NCBI GenBank assembly: GCA_022414725.1
Contig: CM039467.1
Span: forward strand, 9,721,217 to 9,785,216
Direction of reading: 5' to 3'
DNA length: 64,000 nt
DNA from: Microglena sp. YARC
Taxonomy: Eukaryota > Chlorophyta > Chlorophyceae > Chlamydomonadales > Chlamydomonadaceae
Position numbers and translations under genes: made by a program. Below, piece by piece: positions 34,100 through 42,597 of the stretch. The notes beneath the pieces are model-generated. The model did no database searches and was not told where the DNA came from. It worked only from the letters and a program-made list of their open reading frames with translations. Numbering within the stretch: position 1 is the first letter of the stretch; each line of letters begins with the position of its first letter.

Positions 34100-37000
34100 T
34101 GCCTCTCGATGATTTGCACGAGTCCTCACATGTAGAACATGAGTATGCGTCTGATTTCTTCACCAGCCAGCTCGAAGATGTCCCCTGGAAACCAGGCGTG
34201 GACTTCCTTCGTCAGCAGGCGTCCCTGCATTCTTGCCCTTCCATTGGAGTCTTGCCTGTTGTGGTTGGTTCTAACGAGCCCACACCAGCCTCACTCCTAC
34301 CTGGCCGCCTCCAAGGCTGCCTCAATCACATGGACCCCAACTTTCTGCAAGAAGGGGGAATTAACAGTTCCATGCCTGATGGTGCAGTCACTCCTAACCC
34401 TGCTCGCGGGGCTATTCATGAAGGCTGTGACCTGTTCATCGGCCATCACAGAGACGGCAGCCCTGGTCAGCGGGACAGGATGGCAGCAATGCTGAAACGC
34501 ATGTCGCCAGCTGTCGCTCGCACTATGCAGGATTTGAGGGGTGGATACAGTGGAATTGTCCCGCCATTGGACATTGAGAAAGACAACGATAAGGCTGCTT
34601 TCAACAGCCCCTACCGCAAACCACCAATAGAAAAGCTTGCCCATGACACAGTCTGCACTGAACTGCAGATGCTGAGCTTCATCCAACCCGCTCCTTCTTC
34701 CAAGCACGCTGCAAACCCAGTGGTCGCCTTGAAGAAAGGACCAGATGGCAATTACACAGCTAACCGCGTGTGCTACAACTATAAGGGGATCAACCTCCTT
34801 ACTAAGGACATGCACACTGGTTTTCCGGTCGCTGAGGAGCTGTTCCAAGACCTCGGTGACGCTAAGTGGTTTACAAGGGTTGATCTGCGATCCGGTTTCT
34901 ACCAAGTTCACTTGTCCAAAGGCTCACATGACTACTCGGCATTCTGGTGGGACAAAACACTGTACAGATTCAAACGAGTACCATTTGGTCTGAAACAAGC
35001 CCCTGCCTACTTTCAGAAAGTCATGGAGACTGAACTGGGCGTCAGAAACTTGCTCAACTTCTCCAAGGTGTTCATCGATGACATCATGATCTACAGCGAC
35101 ACCTTTGAGGAACATATCAAGCATGTCGAAGCCGTGCTGCAGTGCCTCATTGACGTGGGACTTCGCATCCATCCGGATAAGTCCATCTTTGCCCTTGATG
35201 TCGTGGACTTCCTGGGCTTCGATGTGAGCAACCATGGACATACACCACAAGCTGCAAAAGTCCAAGCAATTAATGACCTGCCCTACCCGTCCAACCTCAA
35301 GGACTTGAAAACTGTCTTGGGAAAGCTGCGCTACTATGGTTGTTTTTGTGAAAATTTCTCAGCCACAGCTCGGCCTTTGAACGATCTGACCAAGAAGGAC
35401 GTACCATGGACCTGGGGCCCTACGCACACAGCGGCCATGGATGCCATCAGAAGCACCATCACCACTCCAGGCAAGGTCCTCCGCCGCTTCGACATCAACG
35501 CCAGAACCCTCATTCATTGCGACTGGAGCAAGCATGGCCTTGGAACTGTGCTTGGCCAGCTTGACTCAGAGGGCAATGAGTACCTTGTAGCTTGCGCCAG
35601 CCGCAGCCTCAACAAACATGAAGCAGAATACAGCAGCTTCAAGGGAGAAATGCTTGCTGCTTGCTGGGCTTGCAAAATCTTCCGAGTGTACGTCTTCGGA
35701 TTGCACTTCACCTTGGTCACTGACCACCAGCCGTTGCTCTACATGTTTTCCTCAGCCAACTGCACAGGTGCCATCGCTAGATGGGCATGTATGTTGCAGT
35801 CCTTTGACTTTGACATCATGCACAGGCCTGGAGTACAGCATGGCAACGCTGACGCACTGTCCCGCTTCCCCAGAGATACAAGCACAGACAACACTGGTGC
35901 CCGCATTGATCTAGACACAGATCGGTACGCAGCATTTCCTGCCGTTCCTTATGACTCCCCCAAACTTGAGCTCACGCTCGGGCAACACGCTGCGTCCCTT
36001 GAGCTCACGTTCGGGCACAGCCACATGTCCTCTGAGCTGACACTCGGGCAAACCTACAAACCCTTAGAGCTCACGCTTGGGGCAATGGTAGACAACTACT
36101 TCAGAGTCAAAGCTGTACTTACCATCTGCACCACACCTCTCCCCGCCGCAGTCACATACATGGCCCAAAACGGTGTCACTTTGTATGAAATGTGCGGAGG
36201 CTTGTGTGCAGGATTGGAAGCAACATTGCGGAACGGTGTCCAAGTCAACAGGTACTTGTATAGTGACATCGTACCTGCCGCTCAAATTGCTGCTAAGTAT
36301 CGCATTCGGGAGCTGACCCTTCAGTACCCTCATCTTCTCAAGTCCTATGCTTGCGATCACGCCTTTACTACCCTGCCTCCTGACGTGACAATGATCACAC
36401 CCGAGCATCTCATGACTGCTTCAGTGAATGACCAGACACAATGGCTCATCATCGCTGGCCCAGAATGCCAGGACTTCAGCCCAGCCGGAGGCAATCGGGG
36501 GCTCAAAGGCACTAGAGCATCTGTTCTTACCGCCTGCACCTCCGTCATTGGCTACATTCAGCAGCTGCAAGATCCGCGGCAGCCTTTGTACATCATTGAG
36601 AACGCGGCCATGCAGCACAACTTCAGGTCTCCCACTATCGCTGTGCATGACTTTCAAACAGTTAACAGCAGGATAGGCCTCCCAATTTGTGCAGACGCAG
36701 CCACCTTTGATTCTGGCGCCCATAGGCTGCGCAACAAATGGCAGAATTTTGTCAACCCTCATGAATTGCAGCATGCGCTCAACAAGGCGAGGAGGACACC
36801 TCTAATTTCAGCCAACGCATTTCTGGATCCTGGGCGCAGCACTACACGCGTCTACAGGTCAGATACTGCTCCCTTCTGCCTAGCTAACACCATTGGGCAG
36901 ACGCGCAACGCTCTGCCCACCCTCGTTGCCTATCCTATGTCTAGGGCCTTTCACCCTGGCAAACCAGGTAGCATCTTTTCCCTGACTGGGGGGGCCTGGT

Positions 37001-37674
37001 CCGAACCCAACCCTGATGAGCGTGAGAGGATGCTAGGCTACGAAACGGGAACTACGAGGGCACCAGGGCTTACAACACAACAGCGCCACACCCTGACAGG
37101 TAACTGCATGGATCAACGCGCATTGGTCGCCATCATGAGGCAGGCTTTGGAGATTGTACTTCCGGCTCGTCTGGTGTCTCTCATGGAATTCAAACCTCCA
37201 CCCAGACCTGCACTCTTGAGCCCCCCCCAACCTGTCTTATGCCTCACCGTCGTGCCCCACTACCCCTATCACACGGGTGATCGCACCTCAACTTTGGCTG
37301 AGCCAACCCGTGAGTTCTTCGGAACTGAACTCGCTTGCATGCTAGCGGTTACCAGGAAGGCATCAGCAAAGACCAAGCTGTACCTTTTACCGCTCGCTCC
37401 CAAGCCAGGCAGACCTCGGGCTCATCCAACTCCCCAGCCCCCCAAACCCTTCTCCCTCCCCTCCCTGATGCAGTCCCTACTGTGCCCCCTCCGTTTCCAC
37501 TTGCACCGGGCAGGCAACTGGATGCCGACCTGCGGCTTGCCACAGACACGGATGGTTTGGACATCCACGCTGACGCCTTCGTCTTGGAGTACTTACGTCG
37601 ACAGGTTATCGGATCTACCTGGACCACCTCTAGGACAAGGCGAGTTCTTGCACGGGCCAGGAAGTACAAGTTAG
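34099..37674 (+). CDS. pol: Pol part 1: reverse transcriptase, RNase H, C5 cytosine methyltransferase
   Basis: The ATG overlaps the ORF2 stop by one base (TAATG), suggesting termination-reinitiation. The reverse transcriptase has Asp262 (RVDLRSGFYQVHL) and FIDD with Asp327/Asp328. RNase H follows, with Asp in HCDWSKHGLG, Glu in KGEMLAACWA, and Asp in VTDHQPL and GNADALSR. A 33-bp (11-residue) repeat, LELTLG, occurs four times at residues 623-661. Then comes a C5 methyltransferase: motif I LYEMCGGLCAGLEATL (about 693-710); motif IV AGPECQDFSPAG with catalytic Cys790; motif VI ENA with Glu834; motif VIII HRLRNKW (875-881); and a C-terminal RERMLGYETG and TGN (Asn1002) as motifs IX-X. The Pro-Cys dipeptide of motif IV is Glu-Cys here. 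The last ~115 codons run out of frame with integrase. Confidence 0.9.
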   Translation: MPLDDLHESSHVEHEYASDFFTSQLEDVPWKPGVDFLRQQASLHSCPSIGVLPVVVGSNEPTPASLLPGRLQGCLNHMDPNFLQEGGINSSMPDGAVTPNPARGAIHEGCDLFIGHHRDGSPGQRDRMAAMLKRMSPAVARTMQDLRGGYSGIVPPLDIEKDNDKAAFNSPYRKPPIEKLAHDTVCTELQMLSFIQPAPSSKHAANPVVALKKGPDGNYTANRVCYNYKGINLLTKDMHTGFPVAEELFQDLGDAKWFTRVDLRSGFYQVHLSKGSHDYSAFWWDKTLYRFKRVPFGLKQAPAYFQKVMETELGVRNLLNFSKVFIDDIMIYSDTFEEHIKHVEAVLQCLIDVGLRIHPDKSIFALDVVDFLGFDVSNHGHTPQAAKVQAINDLPYPSNLKDLKTVLGKLRYYGCFCENFSATARPLNDLTKKDVPWTWGPTHTAAMDAIRSTITTPGKVLRRFDINARTLIHCDWSKHGLGTVLGQLDSEGNEYLVACASRSLNKHEAEYSSFKGEMLAACWACKIFRVYVFGLHFTLVTDHQPLLYMFSSANCTGAIARWACMLQSFDFDIMHRPGVQHGNADALSRFPRDTSTDNTGARIDLDTDRYAAFPAVPYDSPKLELTLGQHAASLELTFGHSHMSSELTLGQTYKPLELTLGAMVDNYFRVKAVLTICTTPLPAAVTYMAQNGVTLYEMCGGLCAGLEATLRNGVQVNRYLYSDIVPAAQIAAKYRIRELTLQYPHLLKSYACDHAFTTLPPDVTMITPEHLMTASVNDQTQWLIIAGPECQDFSPAGGNRGLKGTRASVLTACTSVIGYIQQLQDPRQPLYIIENAAMQHNFRSPTIAVHDFQTVNSRIGLPICADAATFDSGAHRLRNKWQNFVNPHELQHALNKARRTPLISANAFLDPGRSTTRVYRSDTAPFCLANTIGQTRNALPTLVAYPMSRAFHPGKPGSIFSLTGGAWSEPNPDERERMLGYETGTTRAPGLTTQQRHTLTGNCMDQRALVAIMRQALEIVLPARLVSLMEFKPPPRPALLSPPQPVLCLTVVPHYPYHTGDRTSTLAEPTREFFGTELACMLAVTRKASAKTKLYLLPLAPKPGRPRAHPTPQPPKPFSLPSLMQSLLCPLRFHLHRAGNWMPTCGLPQTRMVWTSTLTPSSWSTYVDRLSDLPGPPLGQGEFLHGPGSTS
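35965..36082 (+). repeat. In-frame 33-bp repeat (LELTLG) at RNase H/methyltransferase junction
   Basis: Four units start at 35,965, 35,998, 36,031 and about 36,062, at a 33-bp period. Each contains CTTGAGCTCACGTTCGGG or a close variant, the same core as the non-coding hairpin repeats at 31,493-31,675. It encodes a likely flexible linker. Confidence 0.88.
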
Positions 37675-38429
37675 GGCAAGCCCCTGACGGTACAGAAAGG
37701 GTCATCCGCATTCTCGCCAACGGCATAGAACGCATCGTCCCCCACCCCAGCACACGGGACGCCATCATTCAGAAGGCCCATGAGGCTAGTGGCCACTTCG
37801 GATCTCGCCGCACAGCCTACCTGGTTGTCAGCACTTTCTGGTGGCAAGGAGTTGTCAAGCAGGTCAAGGCGCTGGTCAGAACTTGCAAAGTCTGTGACCA
37901 GGCCCTAGCCTACTTCAACCAGCCTACAGCAACGCTGCAGTCGCATCCCATCCACGGTCTCTTCTTTGCCTGGGGTATTGACCTTTCAGGCCCGTACATC
38001 AAAACTCCCAGGGGGAATGTTTACCTCATGCACCCTATGGAGTACTTCAGCGCTGCCATGGTCTGCATCCCCATCCCTGCCAAGGAAGCAGTGCACACCA
38101 AGTATGCCCACGTACACGGTGTCCTTGCTCCTTACGGCGCACATGCAGTGTGTATCACTGACAATGGCCCAGAGTTCCAAGGAGTGTTCAAGGAGCACTT
38201 GACACATAACTTCATCGACCACCGAACAACACATCCTAACCACCCCCAAGGGAACGGCTTTGTTGAACGGAGTGTGGGCACCATCAAAGCTGCCTTAACC
38301 AAGATATGTTCCGAACACTTGGCCACTAACCAGTGGGACATCGATGTTGCCAAGGTTGTCATGGCCTACAACTGCAGCCCACAGGAAACCACTAAGTGTG
38401 CCCCCTTCACTCTCCTGTTCGCTCGGTAG
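37329..38429 (+). CDS. int: Pol part 2: integrase catalytic core (-1 frame)
   Basis: This frame is -1 relative to the preceding Pol frame and overlaps it from 37,329 to 37,674. No ATG starts it, so a frameshift or an indel is needed. The zinc-binding H2C2 region is HEASGHFG then CKVCDQ. The catalytic core has Asp in GIDLSGPY, Asp in TDNGPEF and Glu in PQGNGFVERS, a D,D(x)E set. It ends ...LLFAR at TAG (38,427-38,429). The same frame continues for another 340 codons as the integrase C-terminus, so the stop interrupts one domain. I found no textbook X XXY YYZ slippery heptamer in phase in the overlap. Confidence 0.85.
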   Translation, partial: TRLHASGYQEGISKDQAVPFTARSQARQTSGSSNSPAPQTLLPPLPDAVPTVPPPFPLAPGRQLDADLRLATDTDGLDIHADAFVLEYLRRQVIGSTWTTSRTRRVLARARKYKLGQAPDGTERVIRILANGIERIVPHPSTRDAIIQKAHEASGHFGSRRTAYLVVSTFWWQGVVKQVKALVRTCKVCDQALAYFNQPTATLQSHPIHGLFFAWGIDLSGPYIKTPRGNVYLMHPMEYFSAAMVCIPIPAKEAVHTKYAHVHGVLAPYGAHAVCITDNGPEFQGVFKEHLTHNFIDHRTTHPNHPQGNGFVERSVGTIKAALTKICSEHLATNQWDIDVAKVVMAYNCSPQETTKCAPFTLLFAR

Positions 38430-39452
38430 CCACGAATGAACAACCCAGAGGCCCAGCTCTGCATGTCACATACCCTGCCTGACTTGACAGACAGCTCACA
38501 GGTCCAAGCTCTGGCAGACACGCTCCTCCTGCGGATGAAGTGGATTGAGAGAGTCTCCCCCACTATCGCAAATCACATTGCCATTGCACACCACAGGGAC
38601 TCCTTGCGCTACGCCAAAATCAGGGGGGGAGCTTACCATCCTCGTCTGCGCAAGTTCCAGCTGGGTGATTTTGTCTACATCCGGAGGCCTAATGTGCGCA
38701 ATTCTTTGCAAATGGCTGCACAAGGCATGATTCTGCGCATCCTGGCCATCAAGCCCAGTGAGGTGGTGGTTTTGCAAGGACGGTGCGGGTGTACTATCAC
38801 CCAACACGCCCGCAACTTGTCTCCATGCCACCTCCCCAACATTGACGGAACCATCCGCCCAGACCTGGCAAAACCGCCCCCAACTTTGCCATGCAGCGTT
38901 TGCAACTTTCCTGACAACGACAGCCGTATGCTACTGTGTGACTCTTGCGGCGCTGGGTACCACACATACTGCCTCAGCCCTCCCCTCTCGGATGTGCCAG
39001 ACGGGCACTGGTTTTGCCCTACCTGCGCAGCCAATGGTATTAATGCCGTCCCAGCCGACCTAGCTACCATCCCTGGCCCCGCTCCTAAGGAGCCTAACCT
39101 CTTTCCCACCCGCCTGACTAGGTCCAGGGATCTGGCTGCCCAAGCCTGCGACAAGATGGAAGTTGTCAAACACACCAGGGTCCCAGGCAGTCTTGATAAA
39201 GCTGTTTGGGGCACAGCCACTTACCAAGGTGCTCTTTCCAGGCCTTGGTACTTTCAGGTCACCTACGATGACGGCCAAGTCATCAAACTGACCATGGCTG
39301 GACTGAAGAAGTTAAACCCACTCCCCATAGGCACACAGAAACCCACCACACTAACCGCTGTCATCTCATGCATCCGCAATGCGTGCAGGCACCCCACACA
39401 TCACCTTCTTGCAGCGGAGGACAACCCATCATGTGACGTATACCACGCATAA
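38430..39452 (+). CDS. Pol part 3: integrase C-terminus, PHD finger, Tudor-like segment
   Basis: This is in frame with the integrase core after a single TAG. The first ~120 residues are the integrase C-terminal fold (FQLGDFVYIRRP then MILRILAIKPSEVVVLQGRC). A C4HC3 PHD finger follows, starting about 153 residues after the Met at 38,436: CSVC, LLCDSCGAGYHTYC, HWFCPTC. PHD fingers typically read histone H3 tails. A segment with WYFQVTYDDGQVIKLTM near the C-terminus looks Tudor-like. It ends in TAA. This module replaces the chromodomain of plant chromoviruses and probably guides integration. Confidence 0.85.
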   Translation, partial: PRMNNPEAQLCMSHTLPDLTDSSQVQALADTLLLRMKWIERVSPTIANHIAIAHHRDSLRYAKIRGGAYHPRLRKFQLGDFVYIRRPNVRNSLQMAAQGMILRILAIKPSEVVVLQGRCGCTITQHARNLSPCHLPNIDGTIRPDLAKPPPTLPCSVCNFPDNDSRMLLCDSCGAGYHTYCLSPPLSDVPDGHWFCPTCAANGINAVPADLATIPGPAPKEPNLFPTRLTRSRDLAAQACDKMEVVKHTRVPGSLDKAVWGTATYQGALSRPWYFQVTYDDGQVIKLTMAGLKKLNPLPIGTQKPTTLTAVISCIRNACRHPTHHLLAAEDNPSCDVYHA

Positions 39453-39500
39453 AACGCAGTCATACATCTCATGTAACTCTGTTCCTACCCCTCTCAGGTC

Positions 39501-40034
39501 ATGGTCAACACAGAAGGACTCTTGTTCGCCTCCTTGCCCCAGGATGCACCACAATTCCAATCTCACTGGTCAAAGCCCTACACTGGCCAACCATACCGCA
39601 CAACCGAAACCCTGTGCCTAGGCCCTTGCTACACCGGCGACCCCGACTGCCCTGTGGGCCATGTCCGTCGACTCCCCACAGAATTATTGCATCAATACCA
39701 CAAACGCATTTACTTTTTGCAAGCTGCTTGGACCCACCAGCAAGCTACACTATTCCGCATTTGCTTTCAGATGGAAGCATCCGGAAGCGTGGCTGCATTC
39801 CCTTACAACACTGTGTTTGCACCTAAATACGCCAGGCGTATTCACAACAACCCCTGGACCCTGGTCCACATGCCCTCAGACATGGACCCCAGTACCTTTT
39901 TGGCAACCTACGGGGACTACCCCACCTCCCCCTTCCTCGACTATGAGGCATCACCCCCTCCCATTTACTATGCTACCGTGCTCCCAGCATTCCTCGCATA
40001 CGTCACACCCCACGGCAACCCTCACTCAGATTAA
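39501..40034 (+). CDS. Small ORF downstream of integrase, function unknown
   Basis: This ORF has 177 codons from an ATG that lies four bases after CCTACCCCTCTCAG|GTC, which looks like a 3' splice site with a good pyrimidine tract. This suggests expression from a spliced RNA, the position used by env-like genes in other LTR elements. The sequence (MVNTEGLLFASLPQDAPQF...) contains several aromatic and Pro residues and a cysteine pair in GPCYTGDPDCPVGH. I see no signal peptide or membrane helix and no recognised domain. Confidence 0.55.
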   Translation: MVNTEGLLFASLPQDAPQFQSHWSKPYTGQPYRTTETLCLGPCYTGDPDCPVGHVRRLPTELLHQYHKRIYFLQAAWTHQQATLFRICFQMEASGSVAAFPYNTVFAPKYARRIHNNPWTLVHMPSDMDPSTFLATYGDYPTSPFLDYEASPPPIYYATVLPAFLAYVTPHGNPHSD

Positions 40035-40202
40035 TCACACCCCATCCCTAAAGTTTATCGCACGTACCACCCACATGCGTTGCACTAGGCCTAACCAACA
40101 TCATCCACGCATGCAGGGCTGCATTCTTCCACCATGCATCACGCCACATAATTGCAGCCTCAACCAACCACGGTTATTGGCGCCCTGGCAGCGCACCTTC
40201 CC

Positions 40203-40508
40203 ATGCACGTAGTCCACACCATTGTAGATATAGCCAAAAAGGATACCTTCTTCGCATTTGCTGAGGGCAACACAATCCACATTGATGGCCAACATCTCAT
40301 GTGGGACTTCGGTGAAACCTGGGATGAGATTGCATACCTAATGCTCCTCATTGAGGATGTGCATCTGCACATCTACCCCAACTATGAGAACAGATACCAA
40401 GCTGGAGGCCACTACAACTTCTACCCTGCTACCGTCCCAGGCTATGTTCTCGACGAAATTTGCTGGGGATTCAGAGACGATCAGATCACCATAGAGTACC
40501 TGCCTTAG
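40203..40508 (+). CDS. Small acidic ORF at the 3' end of the element
   Basis: This ORF has 101 codons from the first ATG (MHVVHTIVDIAKKDTFFAF). The frame is open a further 17 codons upstream without an ATG and is preceded by an AATTGCAG acceptor-like site. It is acidic and aromatic-rich (IYPNYENRYQAGGHYNFYP). No domain is recognised. It may be a second exon of the preceding ORF or a separate accessory protein. Confidence 0.45.
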   Translation: MHVVHTIVDIAKKDTFFAFAEGNTIHIDGQHLMWDFGETWDEIAYLMLLIEDVHLHIYPNYENRYQAGGHYNFYPATVPGYVLDEICWGFRDDQITIEYLP

Positions 40509-41740
40509 GATCCCAGACAGTAACTGGTTTGGTTATGCCAGCTGTGTAGGAGGTAGACAGCTTGCATAACCCAGACATACCTGCCTTGTGCCTGTTTTGG
40601 ACAAGTTACGACTTGCCAATAGGTTGTCATGTGTGTTTGTTAATCCACGTGCGTAATTTCGATCTTCTTGGATCTTTGTAGTTTCGTACCACAGTTTTAG
40701 TCATGCTTTCAGCTCCGTTCAGTCCTCCCTTCTCACCACCTTTCTTTTCTTCACTTCGTGCAGAAGGGGGGGGAATCCTCGGTGGTGCTTCACAAAAACA
40801 GATTGCTTATCTTCTTCCCTCACCCACCGCAAGAGTAAATGTAATTCTGTGCATAATTTATATCACTACACATCGCACATTCCATCTCCTGCTCGATACC
40901 AGCAGGGGATAGAGAGATCTCCTAGATTTTTTTTTCCAGGTCTTTCCTGAATTTCAAAATTCACTCTCTCCGTTCCCACTTCTTTTTTTTCACTCCCTAT
41001 CAGCAGTGAAGGGGGGGAATCACAGTGGGAACATCTACACATCATTACACACGCATCATGCCGTGACACGTGTGCCTGTAGTTCACCATTCTGAAACTAA
41101 GATCCTAGGATCCAGCGATAGAAATCAGTTTTTATTTGTGTGTCTTCTGTACAGCCTGGGTAGGTGGGCCAGGCCATGGAGGTTGGGTGGTCAGATTATT
41201 ACCTGATAAAGTTCTGAAGGTAGGTGCTAGAGATGAGAAAATACCACTGCCGCATATGCACAGCAGTTGTGACTGGTTGTGAAAGGCATTTCACCCCAGG
41301 AGGTGGGTCACACGACACAAACCAGCGACACCAAGGATTCGGTTCGAATGGAGTTGCCACTTGCAGGGTTGTTCAGGACGCAGCGTTCTCCGTCACAGAA
41401 ACAACTTTGAAGAGTCCGCTGAGTTGCAGGGCGCAGGCTATGTACAATTGGTTGCGTTTCAGGCAGCAGAGCTGGGGGTGCTCATGAAGTACCCCACTGC
41501 ACAGTCCAACCATGCATTCTTACCACTTTCCATACAGATACAGACTGGGTAGGTGGGCTAGACCAATTTGGTCGGTTGGTTCGTTTGTTGTCCAGATTTC
41601 GACATTATCAATTACATGATCAGGCTTTGAAGATAGAGGCTAGAGAGAACTAGACGTGCACAACATAAGTCTACATCTACGGAACACAGTATAAAAAGCA
41701 TCTACAGCACACAGCAGGGTAGTGCAGGACGCAGATCCAA
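40509..41740. other. 3' non-coding region of the gypsy element and flank
   Basis: There is no ORF of note. Two polypurine runs followed by GGAATC (about 40,764 and 41,012) are candidate plus-strand priming sites. Two loosely similar blocks containing TGGGTAGGTGGGC (about 41,156 and 41,547) suggest an internal duplication. A TATA-like TATAAAAA lies at 41,690-41,697. Confidence 0.4.
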
Positions 41741-41754
41741 CATGGGGAGGGTCC

Positions 41755-41982
41755 GTTGCGTCGCAGACGCAACATACCATGGGTGGGTCCGTTGCGTCCC
41801 AGACACAGGTTCAGGATGTTGATTGCGGCTCACCCATCAGTTGATTGGCCCACCACCACTTCATTGCCGTGGGCTACGGGTTCTGTTGATAGACGGACAC
41901 AGCCTATTGGGTACACTGCGTCCCAGGACGCAACGTACCCAATTGGGTGCGTCCCAATTTGGTACGTTAAACAGTATATAAA
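41755..41982 (+). promoter_or_regulatory. Palindrome-rich putative promoter with TATA box
   Basis: There are two strong palindromes built on GCGTC: GTTGCGTC/GACGCAAC at 41,755-41,773, and an 18-bp stem (16 of 18 pairs) at 41,906-41,943. The second lies about 30 bp upstream of TATATAAA at 41,975-41,982. The spacing suits a polymerase II core promoter, perhaps of an LTR. No long ORF follows, only an 18-codon one near 42,008. Confidence 0.4.
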
Positions 41983-42060
41983 GCCCCAACCGTCTTTGAC
42001 ACAGACTATGAAGTTGGGTATGGTCAAGGCCAAGGTCAGTCAATCAACTCAAGTCAATTC

Positions 42061-42250
42061 CTAGGCGAGCCGCAAGCGACGCGGAAAATTGGGGGAGAGT
42101 GTTCGCCATCGGAGCGACAGGTGGCGCAGGAATCTGGTGCAGCGGGCCAAAGCCAGGGTGTACGACATATTTGGGGCCAGGGTTACGTGGCTATGAACAA
42201 ATGTCACGACAATCGGACTAAGGGGTGACCCTGGGTGCTCCCGCCCTACA
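42061..42250 (+). repeat. Dispersed repeat, copy 1 (second copy at 44,873-45,075)
   Basis: It shares CTAGGC, GCAAGCGA, GCGGRAAATTGG, CCAAAGCCAG and GGCTCCCGCC-type blocks in the same order with 44,873-45,075. Both begin after similar TCCTAGGC. Family unknown; possibly solo LTRs or SINE-like. Confidence 0.5.
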
Positions 42251-42540
42251 GAAAGCAAAAAAATATGCCAACAGGGCGTTTCCTTCACAGATGTGTCCAG
42301 GCTGGCAGGCACCCACCCACCCAACCAAGCCACTGACAAACCAGCAAAAAATGCCAACAGGTCGTCTCCTTCACAGATGTGTCCAGGCTGGCAGGCACCC
42401 ACCCACCCAACCAAGCCACTGACAAACCAGCAAAAAATGCCAACAGGTCGTCTCCTTCACAGATGTGTCCAGGCTGGCAGGCACTTACCCACCCTCCCAC
42501 CCAACCAAGCCACTGACCAACCAGCAAAAAATGTTAGCAG
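42250..42540 (+). repeat. 86-bp minisatellite, about 3.4 copies
   Basis: The units contain AAAAAATGCCAACAGG, CAGATGTGTCCAGGCTGGCA and CCACCCAACCAAGCCACTGA, and are almost identical. Open frames through it are repeat artefacts. Confidence 0.9.
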
Positions 42541-42597
42541 GCAGTGCCCTACACATATGTGTCACTGTTTCGTTTTTGAGCTTTGCCGTCGGTAAAA

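Larger units (their letters stand above)
27516..41040 (+). mobile_element. Ty3/gypsy-type retroelement with cytosine methyltransferase
   Basis: Plus-strand Gag, protease, reverse transcriptase, RNase H, integrase and PHD coding are present in the order of Ty3/gypsy elements, with extra ORFs. The right limit is set loosely at two polypurine runs, GAAGGGGGGGGAA (about 40,761-40,773) and GAAGGGGGGGAA (about 41,009-41,020), either of which could prime plus-strand synthesis next to a 3' LTR. The true ends and LTRs were not identified. The element lies antisense to the host exons. The frames carry two isolated stops and one frame change, so it is either recently dead or uses recoding. Confidence 0.8.

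Noticed and set aside
37438..37450. CCCAAAC as a -1 slippery site for integrase expression
   Set aside because: The heptamer is present but not in the required phase relative to the methyltransferase frame (it reads CCC AAA CCC).
24000..42000. LTR pair for the gypsy element
   Set aside because: Expected from the family, but no long direct repeat between the 5' and 3' flanks could be found by eye; boundaries are left open pending a self-alignment.
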